Source of the DNA: Candidatus Latescibacterota bacterium
GTDB taxonomy: Bacteria; Latescibacterota; UBA2968; GCA-2709665
Direction: 5' to 3'
DNA: 64,000 nucleotides
Assembly (NCBI GenBank): GCA_012271065.1
Contig: JAAXHE010000037.1
Coordinates: 1 to 64,000 of the forward strand
Shown here: positions 63,794 to 64,000 of the stretch, piece by piece
Layout: the number at the start of each line of letters is the position of its first letter
Position numbering within the stretch: position 1 is the first letter of the stretch
The notes under the pieces: generated by a model
Database searches by the model: none
What the model was told of the DNA's origin: nothing
What the model saw: only the letters and a program-made list of their open reading frames with translations
Translations under genes and position numbers: made by a program

Positions 63794-64000
63794 ATGAATA
63801 AGCCGTGCATGTTACGTGGTAGCATCTTGTCCTACTTATCACGCGTTTTTACAAGAGTTTGGTTCTGGTTTTCTATCATCATCGTTGGGTACGTCTTCAT
63901 TATTTCCGTTGAATACAAATGGTTCGAATCACCGTTTAGGGATCAATCTTCGTGGGATGTATTTTACGCGATAGTGCCGCAATTCCTGGTTGGATTCATC
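63794..64000 (+). CDS. membrane protein, N-terminal part, truncated by window edge
   Basis: The frame opens at the ATG at 63794, with AGGAGC upstream, and is open to the end (69 codons). It has an N-terminal helix VWFWFSIIIVGYVFIISVEY (about residues 23-42), a short polar loop WFESPFRDQSSW, and the start of a second helix (VFYAIVPQFLVGF). The AT-rich composition agrees with the island to its left. Such short-loop two-helix N-termini occur in SLATT-like and Abi-like membrane effectors, but the visible part is too small to classify. Confidence 0.6.
   Translation, partial: MNKPCMLRGSILSYLSRVFTRVWFWFSIIIVGYVFIISVEYKWFESPFRDQSSWDVFYAIVPQFLVGFI

Noticed and set aside
63940..63960. tRNA-like GGTTCGAATC box
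   Set aside because: No acceptor, D-arm or anticodon arm at the right spacing, and it lies inside the last membrane-protein frame.

Overview
The window is a GC-rich bacterial chromosome fragment with almost no gaps, long same-strand operons and many ATG, GTG and TTG starts preceded by clear Shine-Dalgarno (SD) sequences. No rRNA or tRNA gene was seen by eye. The mix of genes (a gliding-type ABC transporter with Gldg and DUF4340 partners, DUF4321, DUF6785, a citramalate/leucine cluster, many sugar-acid enzymes and a serpin) suggests an uncultured member of the FCB group or a neighbour such as Latescibacterota. That placement is inference and has not been tested by search.

Layout. 0-5.9 kb: small-molecule catabolism (LarA-like, DHDPS-family and HpaI-family enzymes), an AAC(3)-family acetyltransferase, an RDD membrane protein and a fused AdoMet decarboxylase-spermidine synthase. 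6-16 kb: a 1512-residue protein joining an apparently dead M28 peptidase domain to an FtsX-type permease, a DUF6785 transporter-like protein, a TPR protein overlapping a potassium channel, a JmjC-like cupin gene split by a -1 frame change at A_AAA_AAG, and a HEAT/zinc-ribbon protein. 16.4-19.6 kb: amidohydrolase, enolase-superfamily enzyme and a DUF2064 transferase. 19.6-26 kb: a minus-strand run truA-htrA-pssA-DUF4321-tatA-gatA-gatB behind a near-consensus promoter. 26.3-28.7 kb: comEC. 29.6-41.9 kb: a large minus-strand biosynthetic cluster, ilvN-leuA-leuC-leuD-leuB-cimA-aminotransferase-argJ-aminotransferase-accA, with a consensus promoter, a probable leader peptide rich in Ile/Leu/Val and competing RNA pairings ahead of ilvN. 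42-46 kb: a four-gene ABC export operon. 46.3-50.5 kb: a gene interrupted by an in-frame TGA, a DegT aminotransferase and a transglutaminase-like protein. 50.7-52.1 kb: one gene encoding an ECF sigma factor joined to two sliding-clamp (DnaN-like) domains, the most striking item here. 52.4-58.2 kb: a UMPH-1 nucleotidase, HU, two lipoproteins (one ankyrin), a Gfo/Idh oxidoreductase, a VOC protein and a secreted serpin. 58.6-64 kb: a defence/accessory island with a type III-like restriction helicase-nuclease lacking a methylase here, an MNT nucleotidyltransferase, decayed hicBA remnants and unrecognised AT-richer genes.

How the genes work together. LeuA and CimA both make substrates for LeuCD and LeuB, so one cluster can supply leucine and the citramalate route to isoleucine. 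IlvN is present without IlvB or IlvC, so the catalytic acetolactate synthase subunit must lie elsewhere. GatA and GatB overlap by ATGA, but no GatC was found. Three genes carry lesions or recoding signals (A7 frame change, two in-frame TGA codons in otherwise continuous frames), and hicA has lost both its start and its reading frame. Sequencing error, real decay and recoding cannot be separated from this sequence alone.
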